A stretch of DNA of 64,000 bases from UBA7672 sp963784415 (GCA_963784415.1 CAWARK010000014.1:744001-808000), one strand, 5' to 3'. Counted from the first letter of the stretch, positions 43,985 to 53,717 are shown. The notes: generated from the letters alone by a model not told the origin. A program made the numbers and translations.

Positions 43985-45739
43985 ATGGAAACTGCGGCGC
44001 CCGCAGCGGCTGTTCCGAAGAAGCAGAACCAGGCATTCGTGATCGGCGCGTCCAGCGTCGGCTCGATGTTCGAGTGGTACGATTTCTTCCTGTACGGAAC
44101 CCTCGTCCCCTACATCAACCGCCACTTCTTCTCGGCGGTCGACGAGAACACCGGCTTCATCCTCGCACTCGGCGCCTTCGCGGCTGGCTTCATCGTGCGC
44201 CCGTTCGGCGCGCTGGTGTTCGGCTGGATCGGCGACATGGTGGGCCGCAAATCCACCTTCCTCGTCGCCATGATCATCATGGGCGCATCCACCTTCCTTG
44301 TGGGTCTGCTACCCGACTACAGCACGTTCGAGGCGATGGGGCCGGGCCTCGGCGTTATTGCACCGATCATCCTCGTCCTTCTGCGCGTGGCGCAGGGCCT
44401 TGCCGTCGGCGGTCAGTATGGCGGCGCGGTGACCTACGTCGCCGAGCACGCTCCGATGGGCAAACGCGGCTACTACACCAGCTGGATCCAGATCACCGCC
44501 ACGGTCGGCCTGCTGGCCTCGCTTGTGCTCATCATCGCCATCCGCGCCGGCATGGGTGAAGGACCCTTCGGGGAGTGGGGCTGGCGCATCCCGTTCCTCG
44601 TTTCCATCATCCTGCTTATCGGTTCGATCTGGATCCGGATGTTGCTCAACGAGAGCCCTGTCTACCAGCAGATGAAGGACGCGGGCGCAGGCGCGAAGGC
44701 GCCGTTCAAGGAAGCGTTCGGCAAGTGGAGCAACCTGAAGTTCGTCTTCATCGCCCTGTTCGGCGCCGTCGCGGGCCAGGCCTGCGTCTGGTATTCCGGC
44801 ACGCTCTACGGCCTGTTCTTCCTGCAGAAACAGATGAAGCTGCCGGACATCGACGCCTACACCATCATGGCGATCGCGCTGGCCATCGGCACGCCCACTT
44901 ACGTCTTCTTCGGATGGCTCAGCGACAAGATCGGCCGCAAGCCGCTCGTCCTGGCGGGCCTCATCCTGCCGGCGATCCTCTATGCCCCGATCATGCCGTG
45001 GTCGGTTTTCCACCAGATCACCGACTACGCCAACCCGGCCATGGCGCGTGCGCTGGAAACCAACAAGGTCACCGTCGACGCCGACACCACCGCCTGCTCG
45101 TTGCAGTTCGATCCCGTCGGCAAGACCAAGTTCGACTTGCGCTCGTGTGATATCGCCAAGTCGTTCCTCTCGAACAACGGCGTCAACTACGAGACCATCC
45201 CCCAGCCCCCGGGCACGATCGCGGCCGTCCACATGGGCGAGCAGACTTTCGTCGCGCCCGATACCGCTCAGATGGACAGCAAGGAACGTGCGTCTGCCAT
45301 TGCCGCCTATCAGGCCGAGTTGGGCGCCGCGCTGAAAGCCGCCGGCTACACGGTGACTGACGACCCCAAGAAGCCCGCCTTCGCCGATCCCGCCGGCATC
45401 AACCATCTCGGCGTCATTCTCATGATCGCGCTGACGACGGTCTTCACGGCGATGATCTACGGACCCATGGCTGCGATGCTCGTGGAGCTGTTCCCCGCGC
45501 GCATCCGCTACACCTCGCTGTCGCTGCCGTACCACATCGGAAACGGCTGGTTCGGCGGCCTGCTGCCAACCACGGCGTTCATGATCGTCGCCGCCACCGG
45601 CAACATCTATGCGGGTCTCTGGTATCCCGTCATCGTTGCCGGCGTCACCTTCGTCGTCGCGTTGCTGTTCCTCCCGGAAACCTTCAAGCGCGAAATTCAC
45701 CACGACGAGGCCGACAACCGGCCAACGGAGTCTGCATGA
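43985..45739 (+). CDS. MFS metabolite:H+ symporter with a large loop insert
   Basis: A 584-residue major facilitator of the metabolite:H+ symporter (MHS/ShiA/ProP-like) family. Typical features are GSMFEWYDFFLYGTL in helix 1, the loop 2-3 motif FGWIGDMVGRKSTFL, the sugar-porter-like LAVGGQYGGAVTYVAEHAP, and a second GRK motif in LSDKIGRKPLVLAG. Between the eighth-to-tenth helix region and MIALTTVFTAMIYGP is an extra stretch of about 110 residues (about 345-460) with two Cys and SNNGVNYET, not seen in ordinary MFS carriers. Its ATGA-type overlap with the 2-hydroxyacid dehydrogenase suggests it imports a hydroxy- or keto-acid. Confidence 0.88.
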   Translation: METAAPAAAVPKKQNQAFVIGASSVGSMFEWYDFFLYGTLVPYINRHFFSAVDENTGFILALGAFAAGFIVRPFGALVFGWIGDMVGRKSTFLVAMIIMGASTFLVGLLPDYSTFEAMGPGLGVIAPIILVLLRVAQGLAVGGQYGGAVTYVAEHAPMGKRGYYTSWIQITATVGLLASLVLIIAIRAGMGEGPFGEWGWRIPFLVSIILLIGSIWIRMLLNESPVYQQMKDAGAGAKAPFKEAFGKWSNLKFVFIALFGAVAGQACVWYSGTLYGLFFLQKQMKLPDIDAYTIMAIALAIGTPTYVFFGWLSDKIGRKPLVLAGLILPAILYAPIMPWSVFHQITDYANPAMARALETNKVTVDADTTACSLQFDPVGKTKFDLRSCDIAKSFLSNNGVNYETIPQPPGTIAAVHMGEQTFVAPDTAQMDSKERASAIAAYQAELGAALKAAGYTVTDDPKKPAFADPAGINHLGVILMIALTTVFTAMIYGPMAAMLVELFPARIRYTSLSLPYHIGNGWFGGLLPTTAFMIVAATGNIYAGLWYPVIVAGVTFVVALLFLPETFKREIHHDEADNRPTESA

Positions 45740-46698
45740 GCCGTATCGGCCGGCTCGTCAGCTCAGCGCCCATTCCGGCCCCCGTGCGGGACCGTGTGTT
45801 CGCGACCTTCGACTGCACAGAGCCCGAGCGGCCGATACGCACCGATGACCTCATCGACCTCGCCAATGCCCACAATGCCGAGGCCGTCCTGGCGGCGCTC
45901 GGCATGCCGCTGCGCGCCGAGCATATCGCCCGTCTGCCGGACACCGTCCGCGTCATCGCCACCATCAGCGTCGGCTTCGATCATATCGACGTCCGCGCCG
46001 CCAATGCGCGCGGCATCACCGTCTGCAACACGCCCGACGTGCTGTCAGACGCCACTGCCGACACCCACATGCTCCTTCTTCTCGGCGCCGCCCGACGCGC
46101 CAAGGAGCATGTGCGCAACATGGATGGTGGCTGGAAGGTCAGGAATGGGTTCTTCCAGGGCCTCGGCGTCGATGTGACTGGCAAGACGATGGGCATCGTC
46201 GGCATGGGCCGCATCGGTCGCGCCGTTGCGGAGCGTGCGCGTGGCTTCCGCATGCCGATCCTTTACCACAACCGCAGCCGTCTCGCGCCTGACCTCGAAG
46301 GCGACGCGCGCTACTTCGCCAGCCTGGAAGAGATGCTGCCGCACTGCCAGGTGCTCAGCCTCAACCTGCCGGGCGGGCAGGGCGTGCTGATGACCCGCGA
46401 GCGTTTCGCCATGCTGCCCGCCGGTGCGATCTTCGTTAACTCCGCCCGCGGCGCGCTCGTCGATGAGGATGCATTGCTGGAAGCGCTGAAGTCGGGACAG
46501 GTCGGCGCCGCTGGTCTGGATGTTTTCCAGAGCGAGCCAAATTTCGACACCCGGCTGAACGATGTCGAGAATACCTTCCTGCTTCCACACATCGGCAGCG
46601 CCACCGTGGAGACGCGGACGGCCATGGCCTCGCTTGCGATCGACGGTATTGCAGCGGTCCTGTCGGGTGAAATTCCAACGAACCGCGTATCTGTCTGA
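45736..46698 (+). CDS. D-2-hydroxyacid dehydrogenase (glyoxylate/hydroxypyruvate reductase-like)
   Basis: A 320-residue NAD(P)-dependent dehydrogenase. The Rossmann motif is GMGRIGRAVAERARGF, preceded by RVIATISVGFDHIDVRAANARGI. The catalytic Arg is in VNSARGALVDEDAL, the Glu about 29 residues on in QSEPNFD, and the His in LLPHIGSATVETR. The YHNRSR after the glycine-rich loop suggests NADP(H) preference, as in GHRPR-type enzymes. It reduces glyoxylate, hydroxypyruvate or similar 2-ketoacids. The start overlaps the transporter stop (ATGA), so the carrier probably supplies its substrate. Confidence 0.9.
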   Translation: MSRIGRLVSSAPIPAPVRDRVFATFDCTEPERPIRTDDLIDLANAHNAEAVLAALGMPLRAEHIARLPDTVRVIATISVGFDHIDVRAANARGITVCNTPDVLSDATADTHMLLLLGAARRAKEHVRNMDGGWKVRNGFFQGLGVDVTGKTMGIVGMGRIGRAVAERARGFRMPILYHNRSRLAPDLEGDARYFASLEEMLPHCQVLSLNLPGGQGVLMTRERFAMLPAGAIFVNSARGALVDEDALLEALKSGQVGAAGLDVFQSEPNFDTRLNDVENTFLLPHIGSATVETRTAMASLAIDGIAAVLSGEIPTNRVSV

Positions 46699-46731
46699 TT
46701 GCGAGATTCCGCCTCGTGCCGGGATCGCGCT

Positions 46732-47256
46732 CTAGTGCTTGCGCGCAAACTCGTGGACGTGGTGCTTGGAAGGATCGAAATAACCTTCTTCAAGCTCTTT
46801 CTGATGGTCGTGCGGCTTCTTCTTGATGCCGAACAGCCCGCGAAACCAATTCGCCACAGCGCGACGGAAATACCATTTCTCGCGTAGCGCTGGCGTCGTC
46901 GGCGCGTCGTCTTCACAGCGCGGCACCTGCATGTCGTTCATCTGCGGCTTCAGGCCCCGGATCAGGTCTTCCTCGATCTGGCGGCGCTCGGTCTCGGTCG
47001 CGATGCGCATCACGTGGCGCTCGGTCGCCCCGAGAATCCACCAGGCCTTGCCCCATTTCTCGTGGCCGAGCAGGCGGCCACGCAGGTTCGCGGCCTTGCC
47101 GACATAGAGCGCGTGCAGGAAAAACCCGAAACGGCGGCGGACGAAAACGTAGATACCGCCCGAGTCCTGCGGGATGCCGTTCTTGGTCAGGGCGCAGTTG
47201 AAGTGATAGCGCTGGCCGGATTCCCCGCGCCAGGTGTGCTTCCCGAAGAACATCAT
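46732..47256 (-). CDS. GIY-YIG-like domain protein
   Basis: A 174-residue protein with a GIY-YIG core: GGIYVFVRRR, a strand reading ALYVGKAANLRGRLLGHEKWGKAWW, then a Glu-rich helix (ATETERRQIEEDLIRGLKPQMND) that would hold the catalytic Glu. The C-terminal third is basic (WFRGLFGIKKKPHDHQKELEEG) and ends in a His-rich tail. It is not UvrC or a SLX1 type. A DNA repair or modification role is possible but unproven. GGAGG lies 5 bases before the ATG. Confidence 0.72.
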   Translation of the reverse strand: MMFFGKHTWRGESGQRYHFNCALTKNGIPQDSGGIYVFVRRRFGFFLHALYVGKAANLRGRLLGHEKWGKAWWILGATERHVMRIATETERRQIEEDLIRGLKPQMNDMQVPRCEDDAPTTPALREKWYFRRAVANWFRGLFGIKKKPHDHQKELEEGYFDPSKHHVHEFARKH

Positions 47257-47406
47257 GGCGACCTCCGCTTGCGGCCTGAGCAATGTGCCGGACTTTCCGT
47301 CGGGTCGGTTAATGAGGTCTGAAAATCGCGTCTTTCCCTTGGCTTGGCCTGCCGCAAGGTGGAGAAGTTCGGGGTTAGTCGTCCAACCCGCCGTGCGAGG
47401 TTTTGC

Positions 47407-47886
47407 ATGCTTGCCCAGAACCTGGCGATTTCCGCCGGCATGATCGTTCTCTGCGTCCTGTGTCATTCAGCTGGAATCTGGGGCCTCACACACCTGCACG
47501 GCTCGGAACGCGCCCAGCCATGGCGGGAAGGGCATGCGCACGAGCGGACGTTTACCGTGGTGCTGATGGTCTTCGGCCTGCTGGCGCTGCACGCCGTGGA
47601 GATCCTGGCCTATACGCTTCTCTATTCGGGGCTTGGCCAGTTTCCCGGCGACTTCGAAACGGCGCTCTATTTCTCGGCGAGCACGTTCACCACACTCGGC
47701 TATGGCGACGTCATCCCTGCGCCAAACCACCGCCTGCTGGCCGGCGTCGAGGGCGTCATGGGGCTGATCCTGATCGGTTGGTCCACGGCTATTCTGGTGT
47801 CGATCACGAACAGCATGGACGAGGTTGAACTGAAACGGCCCGGCAAACGTGGGGTCGAGGCGCCGCAGGGGCGAAATTCGCCTTGA
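47407..47886 (+). CDS. Two-pore-helix-type K+ ion channel protein
   Basis: A 159-residue membrane protein with four hydrophobic segments; the last pair flank the selectivity filter TFTTLGYGDVIP, the TxGYGD signature of K+ channels (Ion_trans_2). There is no RCK or cyclic-nucleotide domain. The N-terminal pair of helices (AISAGMIVLCVLCHSAGIW; TVVLMVFGLLALHAVEILAYTLLY) is extra. It is preceded by GAGG. The tetramer should conduct K+ across the inner membrane. Confidence 0.82.
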   Translation: MLAQNLAISAGMIVLCVLCHSAGIWGLTHLHGSERAQPWREGHAHERTFTVVLMVFGLLALHAVEILAYTLLYSGLGQFPGDFETALYFSASTFTTLGYGDVIPAPNHRLLAGVEGVMGLILIGWSTAILVSITNSMDEVELKRPGKRGVEAPQGRNSP

Positions 47887-47943
47887 CCGACAAGCCTCAA
47901 TGGTCACTTTGCGGTCACAGTTCCGAGCCTGCCGGGGTAGCCT

Positions 47944-49944
47944 ATGTTCTCTAAAATCCTGATCGCCAACCGCGGGGAAATCGCCTGCCGGGTGATCAAG
48001 ACGGCTCGGCGCATGGGCGTGAAGACGGTCGTTGTCTATTCCGATGCCGACGCCAGCTCCATGGCTGTCGATATGGCCGACGAGGCGATCCACATTGGCG
48101 GCTCGCCCGCCGCCCAAAGCTATCTCGTCCAGGACAAGATTGTTGACGCCGTGCGCAAGTCAGGCGCCGAAGCCGTCCACCCGGGCTTCGGCTTCCTGTC
48201 GGAGAACGCCGGCTTCGCCAAGCGCCTGCAGGACGAGAAGATCGTCTTCATCGGCCCGAACCCGTACGCAATCGAAGCGATGGGCGACAAGATCACGTCC
48301 AAGAAGTTCGCGGCCGAAGCGGGCGTCAGCACCGTGCCGGGCCACATGGGCCTGATCAACGATTCAAAAGAGGCCGTGAAGATCGCGGATTCGATCGGCT
48401 ATCCCGTGATGATCAAGGCGTCTGCTGGCGGCGGCGGCAAGGGCCTGCGCATCGCCTTCAATGCAGCCGAAGCGAAAGAAGGTTTCGATGGCGCCCGCGC
48501 GGAAGCGATCGCCTCGTTTGGCGACGATCGCATCTTCATCGAGAAGTTCGTCGACCAGCCGCGCCACATCGAGATCCAGGTGCTCGGCGACAAGCACGGC
48601 AACATCATCTACCTGAACGAGCGCGAGTGCTCGATCCAGCGCCGCAACCAGAAAGTCTTCGAAGAGGCGCCGTCGCCCTTCCTCACCGCCGAGACGCGCA
48701 AGGCCATGGGCGAGCAAGCCGTCGCCCTCGCGCGCGCCGTGCAATACGACAGCGCCGGCACCGTCGAGTTCATCGTCGATGGCCAGCGCAATTTCTACTT
48801 CCTCGAAATGAACACGCGCCTGCAGGTCGAACACCCGGTCACCGAACTGATCACCGGCTGCGATCTCGTCGAGCAGATGCTGCGCGTCGCCGCCGGCGAG
48901 AAACTCGCGATCAAGCAGAAGGATGTCGGCATCAAGGGCTGGGCGCTCGAGAGCCGCATCTATGCCGAGGACCCCTATCGCGGCTTCCTGCCCAGCATTG
49001 GCCGCCTCAAGCGCATGCGCTTCCCGGCGGAGGGCAAGCTCGGCGAGGGCACGGTCCGCATCGACACCGGCGTGCGCGAGGGCGACGAGATCTCGATGTT
49101 CTACGATCCGATGATCGCCAAGCTCATCACCCACGGCAAAGACCGCGCGACCGCCATCGCCACGCACACAAAGGCGCTCGAGCGTCTGGAAGTGCAGGGC
49201 ATCCAGGACAACTCACCCTTCCTCGCCGCAGTCCTCGACCAGAAACGCTTCCAGTCCGGCAAGATCACCACCGGTTACATCAAGGAAGAATTCCCTGACG
49301 GCTTCCACGGCGCCCCCGCCTCGCCGGAAGTCGAGAACCTCTTCGTCGCCTCCGCCGCCTACGCCCATGCGCTGAATGTCGGTCGCGCCGAATCCACATC
49401 GGGTCGCGTCGAGCCGATGAAGCCGCTCCGCAAGGACTGGGTCGTCATCGTCGGCCGCAAGCACATCCCCATCCGTCTCGACTTCCAGATGGGCAAGGCC
49501 GACCTCACGCTCACCGCCACTGGCGAGAAGCTCCAGCTGTCAACGCAATGGCGTCCCGGCATCAGCCTGATGGAGACCACGTTCGGCGACCAGGCCTACG
49601 CCCTCTCCATCGCCAACGCGCAGGAAGGCTTCATCCTTCGTCGCCTCGGCGTCGAAGCCCATGTGAAAGTCTGCACGCCGGCGCAGGCCGAAATGCACGC
49701 CCGCCTCCCCGAGAAGCAGAAGGCAGATACTTCCAAGCTCATCATGAGCCCGATGCCCGGCCTCGTTGTCTCTGTCGCGGTCGTGGTCGGTCAGGACGTG
49801 AAAACGGGCGAAGCCGTCTGCATCGTCGAAGCGATGAAGATGCAGAACATCATCCGCGCTGAAGCTGATGGCGTCGTGAAAGCCGTCAACGCCGCTGCCG
49901 GCGCAAGCGTCGCCGCCGACGAGGTGCTGGTCGAGTTCGCGTAG
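47944..49944 (+). CDS. pccA: Propionyl-CoA carboxylase alpha subunit
   Basis: A 666-residue biotin-dependent carboxylase subunit. The biotin carboxylase domain (about 1-450) has FSKILIANRGEIACRVI, the glycine-rich ATP loop SAGGGGKGLRIA, and EMNTRLQVEHPVTE with catalytic residues. A middle BT domain (about 490-590) links the subunits, and the C-terminal carrier domain has the biotinylation site EAMKMQN. It carboxylates biotin for PccB. The two subunit genes are about 5 kb apart with unrelated genes between, rather than adjacent. The start is ATG at the expected MFSKILIANRG. Confidence 0.94.
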   Translation: MFSKILIANRGEIACRVIKTARRMGVKTVVVYSDADASSMAVDMADEAIHIGGSPAAQSYLVQDKIVDAVRKSGAEAVHPGFGFLSENAGFAKRLQDEKIVFIGPNPYAIEAMGDKITSKKFAAEAGVSTVPGHMGLINDSKEAVKIADSIGYPVMIKASAGGGGKGLRIAFNAAEAKEGFDGARAEAIASFGDDRIFIEKFVDQPRHIEIQVLGDKHGNIIYLNERECSIQRRNQKVFEEAPSPFLTAETRKAMGEQAVALARAVQYDSAGTVEFIVDGQRNFYFLEMNTRLQVEHPVTELITGCDLVEQMLRVAAGEKLAIKQKDVGIKGWALESRIYAEDPYRGFLPSIGRLKRMRFPAEGKLGEGTVRIDTGVREGDEISMFYDPMIAKLITHGKDRATAIATHTKALERLEVQGIQDNSPFLAAVLDQKRFQSGKITTGYIKEEFPDGFHGAPASPEVENLFVASAAYAHALNVGRAESTSGRVEPMKPLRKDWVVIVGRKHIPIRLDFQMGKADLTLTATGEKLQLSTQWRPGISLMETTFGDQAYALSIANAQEGFILRRLGVEAHVKVCTPAQAEMHARLPEKQKADTSKLIMSPMPGLVVSVAVVVGQDVKTGEAVCIVEAMKMQNIIRAEADGVVKAVNAAAGASVAADEVLVEFA

Positions 49945-49956
49945 AGAGAGCGAGCG

Positions 49957-50268
49957 CTAGCCGCGCTCGACCTTCTCCACCTTGCCGCTCTTGCCGTCGA
50001 TGCGGACCTCGATCTTGGCGCCTTGCGAGTCCGTGCCTTCGATCTTCCAGTTGCCACGCTTTGTAAGCTTCAGCTCCCGCACCGTGGCGACGCCTTTGCC
50101 CCTGGCGATATCCATCGCCTTGGTGTGATTGACCGACAGCTTCAGGTCCGCCGCCTGCTTGTCCAGTTTTTCGAGCCGGGCGGGGCTCATGTCATCGCTC
50201 TGCGCCAGCGCTGGCGAAGACACGGCGAGGGTCGCAAGGACGGCGAGGCAGGCGAGACGGAGCTTCAT
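49957..50268 (-). CDS. PepSY domain-containing secreted protein
   Basis: A 103-residue protein with a Sec signal (LACLAVLATLAVSSPALAQ) and a C-terminal PepSY-like domain: AMDIARGKGVATVRELKLTKRGNWKIEGTDSQGAKIEVRIDGKSGKV. Such domains may inhibit peptidases or bind ligands in the periplasm. AGAGGA precedes the ATG. It is convergent with pccA, 12 bases from its end. Confidence 0.8.
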   Translation of the reverse strand: MKLRLACLAVLATLAVSSPALAQSDDMSPARLEKLDKQAADLKLSVNHTKAMDIARGKGVATVRELKLTKRGNWKIEGTDSQGAKIEVRIDGKSGKVEKVERG

Positions 50269-50383
50269 TGCGATATCCTCTTGAAACATACAGCCTGTGA
50301 CATCGCCCAACCTGCCGCGACGATCAACCTTGCATGGCGCCCGGGTGTTAGCTACGGATCGGTACCATAACGGGAGAGACCAC

Positions 50384-51487
50384 ATGAAGCGACGTGAAAC
50401 AGCACGGCTCGCCGGATTGCTAGTGGCTCTGGCGTTCGCCGGCTGCACGAGCTCCGCGCCACAGCCCGCCACGCCAGCAACGCCGGCCGCCTTCCTGTCG
50501 CCCGCCCCTCTCACACCCGCCATGGCCGAGGTCTTCGACGGCAAGGCCCTGCGCATCATCCTCTGCGGGACATCCTCGCCATTGCCCGACCCCAACCGCG
50601 CCAAGGCCTGCACGATCGTCGTTGCCGGAGACAAAGCCTACGTCATCGACACCGGCCCGGAGAGCTGGGAGCAACTCCAGCGCATGCAATTTCCCGGCAG
50701 CCGCATCGCCGGCATTTTCCTCACCCACTACCATTCCGATCACATCGGCGACCTCGGTGAGTTCCGTATGCAGACGATGGTCTCGGGCCGGCAGGAGATG
50801 CTGCCCGTTTACGGCGCACACGGCATCAAGGCGATCGTCGACGGCTTCAACACCGCCTATGCCGAAGACGCTCGCCTGCGTCTGGCTCATCACGGCGCCG
50901 GCGTCATCAACATCGCGACCTCGCCACTCGTGGCAAAAGAGTTCGGCGCCGCCTTCAAGGGCGAACTCAACGCGGAAGAAGTCATCCTGCAGGACGGCGA
51001 TCTCAAGGTCACGGCCTTCGAAGTTGACCACGATCCCATCCGCCCGGCTGTGGGCTATCGCTTCGACTGGAAAGGCCGCTCCGTCACGCTCTCCGGCGAC
51101 ACCGCCGTCTCCGCCAATCTGGTCGAGAATGCCAAAGGCGCCGATGTACTGGTCTCGGAATCCCTCTCGCCTGCGATGATTGCGCTGGTGCAGAAACAGA
51201 TGGCCGCCGCCGGCAATCCGCGCATCGCCAAGGTCATGGGCGACATTCCGGATTACCACGTCAGCCCCGTCGACGCCGCGAAGATGGCCAATGAAGCGGG
51301 CGTGAAACTGCTGGTCTACACGCACCACATCCCATCCATTCAGGTGAACAACCCTCTGTACTTCGCCGGTGTCGCCGCTGTGCGCCCCGCGGATCAGTGG
51401 GTCGCCGGGTGGGACGGCTTCCGCGTCGATCTTCCGATCGGCTCAGCTGAGGTAAAGCAGGGCGAGTTGCTGCCGAAGCCGAACTAG
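50384..51487 (+). CDS. Metallo-beta-lactamase-fold hydrolase lipoprotein
   Basis: A 367-residue MBL-fold hydrolase. The signal RLAGLLVALAFAGC ends in a lipobox Cys, so it is tethered in the envelope. Zn ligands: HYHSDHIGD motif (HxHxDH), the Asp in TLSGDTAVS, and His in VYTHHIPS, with a further His in EVDHDP. The TSSPLPDPNRA start resembles the arylsulfatase/tRNase Z-like branch of the fold. The substrate is unknown. AAC-GGGAGAG precedes the ATG. Confidence 0.85.
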   Translation: MKRRETARLAGLLVALAFAGCTSSAPQPATPATPAAFLSPAPLTPAMAEVFDGKALRIILCGTSSPLPDPNRAKACTIVVAGDKAYVIDTGPESWEQLQRMQFPGSRIAGIFLTHYHSDHIGDLGEFRMQTMVSGRQEMLPVYGAHGIKAIVDGFNTAYAEDARLRLAHHGAGVINIATSPLVAKEFGAAFKGELNAEEVILQDGDLKVTAFEVDHDPIRPAVGYRFDWKGRSVTLSGDTAVSANLVENAKGADVLVSESLSPAMIALVQKQMAAAGNPRIAKVMGDIPDYHVSPVDAAKMANEAGVKLLVYTHHIPSIQVNNPLYFAGVAAVRPADQWVAGWDGFRVDLPIGSAEVKQGELLPKPN

Positions 51488-51525
51488 TTACCTGCCCGCG
51501 AAACGGGCGGATGTCGCCACGCGCC

Positions 51526-51551
51526 GGAACCCAACTCATGTCCGGCACGTT
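51526..51551 (+). promoter_or_regulatory. EcfG-type general stress promoter
   Basis: GGAAC and CGTT are separated by 17 bases, an exact match to the alphaproteobacterial EcfG consensus (GGAAC-N16/17-CGTT). The -10 element ends 9 bases before the ATG, so the transcript would be nearly leaderless. It lies 36 bases after the upstream hydrolase gene. Confidence 0.6.
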
Positions 51552-51560
51552 TCAGCGCGG

Positions 51561-51956
<396 letters not shown>

Positions 51957-52022
51957 TCCTCCGCGTTGCGGGCGGATCAGGGTGGATGCTAACATGCTAG
52001 GCCGACGCGATTTGGGGGATTC

Positions 52023-52916
52023 ATGCGCTGTTTGCTCTTGGCAGGGTGCGCGGTTTCGCTGGGTGTCATGTCCGGTGCTTACGCCCAGCTACCTGATCAA
52101 GGCGTATCGCCGGAGTTGCGGGCAGCCGCCGCCGCCGCGTTTCGGTATGTGAAAGATCTGCCTGCCGGACACTCTCCGGTGATCAGCAACCCCGAAATTT
52201 ATTTCAATGTATCTATGTCAACCCTGCGACAGACGCTCGCTGCTGAACGCGAAAGGTTGAAGGAGTCGAGAAGCAAGCTGAAGGCGATGACAATCCCGAC
52301 CAGCGATGTGAAAGGGTTCGAGGTCACTGTTGCGCTTGAGGACATGCGGCGGCGAGCGGAACTGATGATCGATGCGGCAGGTGATGTCGTGACCGCAATG
52401 GAAGCCATGCAGGCTGCACAGATTGCAGGGCATTGCGCCGTCTTCGCACAGCAGGAAGCGGCCATGCTGGCTGCGAGGCGACGGATGTACGAGGTGGGGG
52501 CGTCCATCAACACGGGAACGGACGACCTGCAGGATTTCATTGGCTCATTCGCCGGAGGGGACCGAAAGCTCAAGCTGAACCCGGCGCCGCCGAAGTACGA
52601 TCCGGTTGCCGACAACGCCAGGAAGAGAGGCTATCTCGCGGCTGAGCTGGCTGTTCCGCTGCGTTGCCCGTTGCCTGACATTAGCTTCGTGCTCGAGGTT
52701 AAGCTGCCGAAAACACCCGGGGGGCGTGTTGTTGAGTCAATGACACCAGAAATCCGCGTGATCTCGATTTCGGATCCAGCGCAGCGGTCCGCCATCGAAG
52801 GACGCTTCAAGGATTTCATCGTTCGTCCCACTTACCAGTACGCTGGCTGGGCGCTGCTCGGCCAGCCGCTGAGGTTCAAAGGGGTCGACCAGCATATGGC
52901 GCCCGACGGATCGTAG
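52023..52916 (+). CDS. Secreted coiled-coil protein of unknown function
   Basis: A 297-residue protein with a signal peptide (LAGCAVSLGVMSGAYAQ). Residues about 65-155 are strongly helical and probably coiled-coil (LRQTLAAERERLKESRSKLKAM and ALEDMRRRAELMIDAAGDVVTAMEAMQAAQ). The C-terminal third is beta-rich (PDISFVLEVKLPKTPGGRVVESMTPEIRVISI). No family is recognised. GC is slightly lower than in its neighbours. Confidence 0.65.
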   Translation: MRCLLLAGCAVSLGVMSGAYAQLPDQGVSPELRAAAAAAFRYVKDLPAGHSPVISNPEIYFNVSMSTLRQTLAAERERLKESRSKLKAMTIPTSDVKGFEVTVALEDMRRRAELMIDAAGDVVTAMEAMQAAQIAGHCAVFAQQEAAMLAARRRMYEVGASINTGTDDLQDFIGSFAGGDRKLKLNPAPPKYDPVADNARKRGYLAAELAVPLRCPLPDISFVLEVKLPKTPGGRVVESMTPEIRVISISDPAQRSAIEGRFKDFIVRPTYQYAGWALLGQPLRFKGVDQHMAPDGS

Positions 52917-52966
52917 AGCAGCATGGAATGCTGGACTTGGCGCGCCATCCCGTCCAAACCGCGCCC

Positions 52967-53423
52967 ATGCCCATCTATGTCGATGCAGACGCCTGCCCCG
53001 TGAAGGAAGAGATCTACAAGGTCGCCCGCCGCGTCGGCTGGGACGTCCTCGTCGTCGCCAACTCCTTTATCCGCACGCCGATGGAGCCGCGCATTCGCTT
53101 CGTGCTCGTCGAGTGCCGGTCCCGACATCGCTGACGACTGGATCGCAGAGCGGGCAGGAGCGGGCGATGTCGTCGTCACCAACGATATCCCGCTGGCTGG
53201 CCGCTCACTCGAGAAGGGCGCCGAAGTCATCTCGCCGACCGCGAAAGTGTTCACCACCGACATGATCGGCGGCGCGCTGGCGACGCGCGGCCTGATGGAA
53301 CACCTGCGCTCCGTTGGGGAGATCACGACAGGCCCGCCACCCTTCTCGCCAAAAGACCGCTCGGCTTTCCTGTCGGCGCTGGACGCCGCGATCAATCGGG
53401 CGAAACGGAAGGCTGGCGCTTGA
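52967..53423 (+). CDS. yaiI: YaiI/YqxD family protein (DUF188; frameshifted)
   Basis: A protein of about 151 residues in the YaiI/YqxD family with a PIN-like fold. The N-terminus IYVDADACPVKEEIYKVARR is the family hallmark with the conserved acidic residues. After a one-base shift at about 53112 the frame continues GPDIADDWIAERAGAGDVVVTNDIPLA and then GGALATRGLMEHLRS and GPPPFSPKDRSAF, both typical. The gene is thus complete apart from one indel. Its biochemical role is not established. A REP-like repeat pair follows. Confidence 0.82.
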
Positions 53424-53424
53424 C

Positions 53425-53616
53425 GCCTCCGCCGGCTGCTTCGCGGCCAGCCCCCTCCGTCGGCTTCGCCGCCACCTCCCCCGCCTTCGGCGAGGGAGGA
53501 CTTCCCCTTCCGGTCTAACGGCATGTGGTCCTGCCCCAGTCGAAGACTGGGGAAGGTGGATCGCCGCGTCTTCGCGGCGAGACGGAAGGGGCTGGCCGCA
53601 AAGCGGCCGGTAGGCG
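53425..53616. repeat. REP-like elements in inverted orientation
   Basis: Two related GC-rich, hairpin-forming units face each other. The first (about 53425-53500) contains GCGGCCAGCCCCCTCCGTC, then GCCACCTCCCCC and a CTTCG-looped hairpin. The second (about 53533-53616), read on the minus strand, contains GCGGCCAGCCCCTTCCGTC, ATCCACCTTCCCC and again TCTTCG. The layout CCnnTCCGTC...CCACCT...CCCC is familiar from dispersed intergenic repeats of alphaproteobacteria. The rest of the gap to the AraC gene holds no gene. Confidence 0.7.
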
Positions 53617-53717
53617 CGTCAGGCTCGCCCGCAACACAAACCGTTCGTCCCAGCAATACCGATCAAGCGGGCATCGCAGCCTCTTGCCATTCTGCCCTCG
53701 CTTCGGAAGGTTGCGGC

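Noticed and set aside
53523..53717. An N-terminal extension of the AraC regulator through the repeat region
   Set aside because: The added residues are encoded by the REP-like repeat; the ATG at 53718 has a GGAAGG site and starts the AraC fold directly.
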